A DNA stretch of 17,041 bases from the NCBI GenBank assembly GCA_023386835.1, contig JAEWIY010000114.1, positions 1-17,041 on the forward strand, written 5' to 3'. The notes beneath the pieces are model-generated. The model saw only the letters and a list, made by a program, of their open reading frames with translations. It was not told the DNA's origin and made no database searches. The position numbers and the translations under genes were made by a program. Shown piece by piece: positions 15,546 to 17,041 of this stretch. The DNA is from Verrucomicrobiota bacterium (lineage in GTDB: Bacteria; Verrucomicrobiota; Verrucomicrobiia; Opitutales; Opitutaceae). How positions within the stretch are numbered: position 1 is the first letter of the stretch; each line of letters begins with the position of its first letter.

Positions 15546-15557
15546 GTCTTGGTTCTA

Positions 15558-16424
15558 TCAGTTGGTCAGCAGGCGGCGGAGGTAGGCGCCGTAGGTCGAT
15601 TTGCCGAGGCGCTTGATCTGCTCCTCGAGCGCGGCGCGATCGATCCACTTTTGCGCGTAGGCGATCTCCTCGAGGCAGGCGATCTTCAGGCCCTGGCGGT
15701 TCTCGATGATCTGCACAAAGTCGGCGGCCTCGAGCAGCGACTGGTGGGTGCCGGTATCCAACCAGGCGGTACCGCGGCCGAGCAGTTCGACGTGCAGATC
15801 ACCGCGTTGCAGGTAGAGCCGGTTGAGGTCGGTGATCTCGAGTTCGCCGCGGTCGGAGGGCTTCAGGTTGCGGGCGAGCTCGATCACGTCGCGATCGTAG
15901 TAATACAGGCCGGGAACGGCGTAGTTCGACTTGGGCTGGGTGGGCTTTTCCTCGATCGAGAGCACGCGCCCATCCTGGGCGAACTCAACGACACCGTACG
16001 CCTTCGGATCCGAGACGTGGTAGCCAAAAATGGTCGCGCCCTGGGGCCGCGAGGCGGCGGCCTGGAGCGAGCGAACAAAATCGTGGCCGTAGAAAAGGTT
16101 GTCGCCCAAGACGAGTGCGGAGGGCGCATCTCCGACGAAATCCGCGCCGATGTGAAACGCCTGCGCGAGCCCTTCGGGCCGCGGCTGTTCGGCGTAGGCG
16201 AGGGAGAGGCCAAACTGGGAGCCGTCGCCCAGCAGACGCTGGAAGAGCGGCAGATCCTGCGGCGTCGAGATAATCAGGATCTCGCGAATGCCGGAGAGCA
16301 TCAGCACCGACAGCGGATAGTAGATCATCGGCTTGTCGTAGACCGGCATGAGCTGCTTGGATACGGCTTTGGTGATCGGATAAAGGCGTGTGCCGGAGCC
16401 ACCGGCTAGAATGAAACCCTTCAT
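15558..16424 (-). CDS. rmlA: Glucose-1-phosphate thymidylyltransferase RmlA
   Basis: This 288-residue protein catalyses dTTP plus glucose-1-phosphate to dTDP-glucose, the first step of dTDP-L-rhamnose synthesis. It shows the nucleotidyltransferase signature GFILAGGSGTRLYPIT (3-18), KQLMPVYDKPMIYYPLS (23-39), LVLGDNLFYGHDF with D108 for metal (105-117), IEEKPTQPKSNYAVPG (157-172), GELEITDLN (193-201) and WLDTGTH with D223 (221-227). Length and motifs match canonical RmlA. ATG 16424 is chosen because AAGGA lies 6 nt upstream; the ATG five codons earlier overlaps that Shine-Dalgarno. It follows rmlD by 44 nt on the same strand; rmlB and rmlC are not in the window. Cytoplasmic; the family is usually feedback-inhibited by dTDP-rhamnose. 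Confidence 0.96.
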   Translation of the reverse strand: MKGFILAGGSGTRLYPITKAVSKQLMPVYDKPMIYYPLSVLMLSGIREILIISTPQDLPLFQRLLGDGSQFGLSLAYAEQPRPEGLAQAFHIGADFVGDAPSALVLGDNLFYGHDFVRSLQAAASRPQGATIFGYHVSDPKAYGVVEFAQDGRVLSIEEKPTQPKSNYAVPGLYYYDRDVIELARNLKPSDRGELEITDLNRLYLQRGDLHVELLGRGTAWLDTGTHQSLLEAADFVQIIENRQGLKIACLEEIAYAQKWIDRAALEEQIKRLGKSTYGAYLRRLLTN

Positions 16425-16430
16425 GCTTTT

Positions 16431-16437
16431 TCCTTCC
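16431..16437 (-). promoter_or_regulatory. Shine-Dalgarno GGAAGGA of rmlA
   Basis: On the minus strand GGAAGGA ends 6 nt before ATG 16424 and overlaps the earlier in-frame ATG at 16439. This settles the start of rmlA on the internal ATG. Confidence 0.65.
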
Positions 16438-16468
16438 ATGGGTAGGAGGAGCTCGAAAGCGCCGATCC

Positions 16469-17041
16469 CTAGAGCAGACGGTTTAAAACGACCCTTGTGG
16501 ATTGCCTCCAGTCGGGCAACACGATTCCATAGACCTGTTTCAGTTTGTCGTTCGAAAGCCGAGAGTTGGCGGGACGTTTCGCCGGTGTCGGATAATCCTT
16601 CGTCGCAATGCGACCAACGGATACTTCCCTGCCACTCTTGGCCTGCAGATCTGCGAAGATCGCTTCGGCAAAATCCGCCCAGGTCCCCTCGCCGCTTCCG
16701 GTCATGTGGAAGATGCCACGTAGCTTCGGGTCTGGATCGGAACAGAGGCGCGTTGTTATGGCAATCACGGCGTCAGCGATATCAAGCGCGCTGGTCGGCG
16801 TGCCGCGCTGATCGGCCACCACATTAAAAGCATCGCGGGTTTCGGCCAGCCGCAGCATGGTCTTTAGGAAGTTGGTGCCGAAGGGCGAATAGACCCAGGC
16901 AGTACGCAAGATGACATGGTTGGGATTGGCAGCGGCAATGCCCTCCTCGCCGGCCAGTTTCGAGCGACCATAGGCCGACACCGGCCCAGTCGCATCCGTC
17001 TCGACATAGAGACCCTGCTTATCGCCGGAAAATACATAATC
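16469..17041 (-). CDS. rmlD: dTDP-4-dehydrorhamnose reductase RmlD, N-terminus cut by the window edge
   Basis: The visible 190 residues are the C-terminal two-thirds of RmlD, the NAD(P)H-dependent reductase that completes dTDP-L-rhamnose. They begin in DYVFSGDKQG and carry VSAYGRSKLAGE with the catalytic Y-x3-K (Y24, K28 of the visible part), HVILRTAWVYSPFGTNF, DQRGTPTSALDIADAV, GIFHMTGSGEGTWADFA and KRPANSRLSNDKL. All are family hallmarks. The N-terminal Rossmann GxxGxxG lies beyond 17041. GC in 16501-17040 is about 58% by hand count, lower than the glycosyltransferase genes (near 70% in places), and the motif wording resembles alphaproteobacterial RmlD as I recall it. The stop TAG is 44 nt before the rmlA start, so they form an operon. 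Confidence 0.94.
   Translation of the reverse strand, partial: DYVFSGDKQGLYVETDATGPVSAYGRSKLAGEEGIAAANPNHVILRTAWVYSPFGTNFLKTMLRLAETRDAFNVVADQRGTPTSALDIADAVIAITTRLCSDPDPKLRGIFHMTGSGEGTWADFAEAIFADLQAKSGREVSVGRIATKDYPTPAKRPANSRLSNDKLKQVYGIVLPDWRQSTRVVLNRLL

Noticed and set aside
12796..15557. CRISPR array
   Set aside because: The 9-nt units are contiguous and degenerate with no unique spacers of regular length, and no cas gene is present.

Overview
The window is a high-GC (about two-thirds G+C by eye) surface-polysaccharide locus with 13 protein-coding loci and no RNA genes or transposases. Gene content (GT-C-type membrane proteins, GT2 and GT4 glycosyltransferases, SAM methyltransferases, dTDP-rhamnose genes) together with intergenic inverted repeats built from degenerate 9-nt units suggest a free-living Gram-negative of the Verrucomicrobiota, perhaps Opitutaceae. 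That taxonomic guess is an inference from style, not from a marker gene.

Layout. 1-3177 (minus): two polytopic GT-C-like membrane proteins; the second runs off the left edge. 3213-6427 (plus): two tandem paralogous membrane proteins whose frames overlap by 4 nt. 6526-9776 (minus): a tightly packed operon of a GT4 glycosyltransferase followed by two class I methyltransferases. 9895-12795 (plus): a long membrane protein broken by one in-frame TAA, then a methyltransferase. 13171-14127 (plus): a membrane-anchored GT2 of the GtrB/ArnC type. 14242-17041 (minus): the 3' part of rmlD, then rmlA, then a soluble GT2.

Proposed cooperation (inference): RmlA and RmlD, with RmlB/RmlC presumably beyond the right edge, make dTDP-L-rhamnose. 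The GT2 and GT4 enzymes assemble a glycan on the cytoplasmic side. The GtrB-like GT2 loads a polyprenyl phosphate donor, and the GT-C-like membrane proteins use lipid-linked donors on the periplasmic side. The three methyltransferases may methylate sugars. No flippase, polymerase or ABC exporter lies in the window.

The most notable points are: (i) a single nonsense codon splitting an otherwise intact 719-codon reading frame; (ii) a family of long inverted repeats made of 9-nt units in three intergenic regions, which touch or enter the ends of neighbouring genes; (iii) the tandem membrane paralogs; (iv) a similar beta-rich soluble domain attached to several different enzymes; and (v) an rmlD with lower GC and an alphaproteobacterial look.
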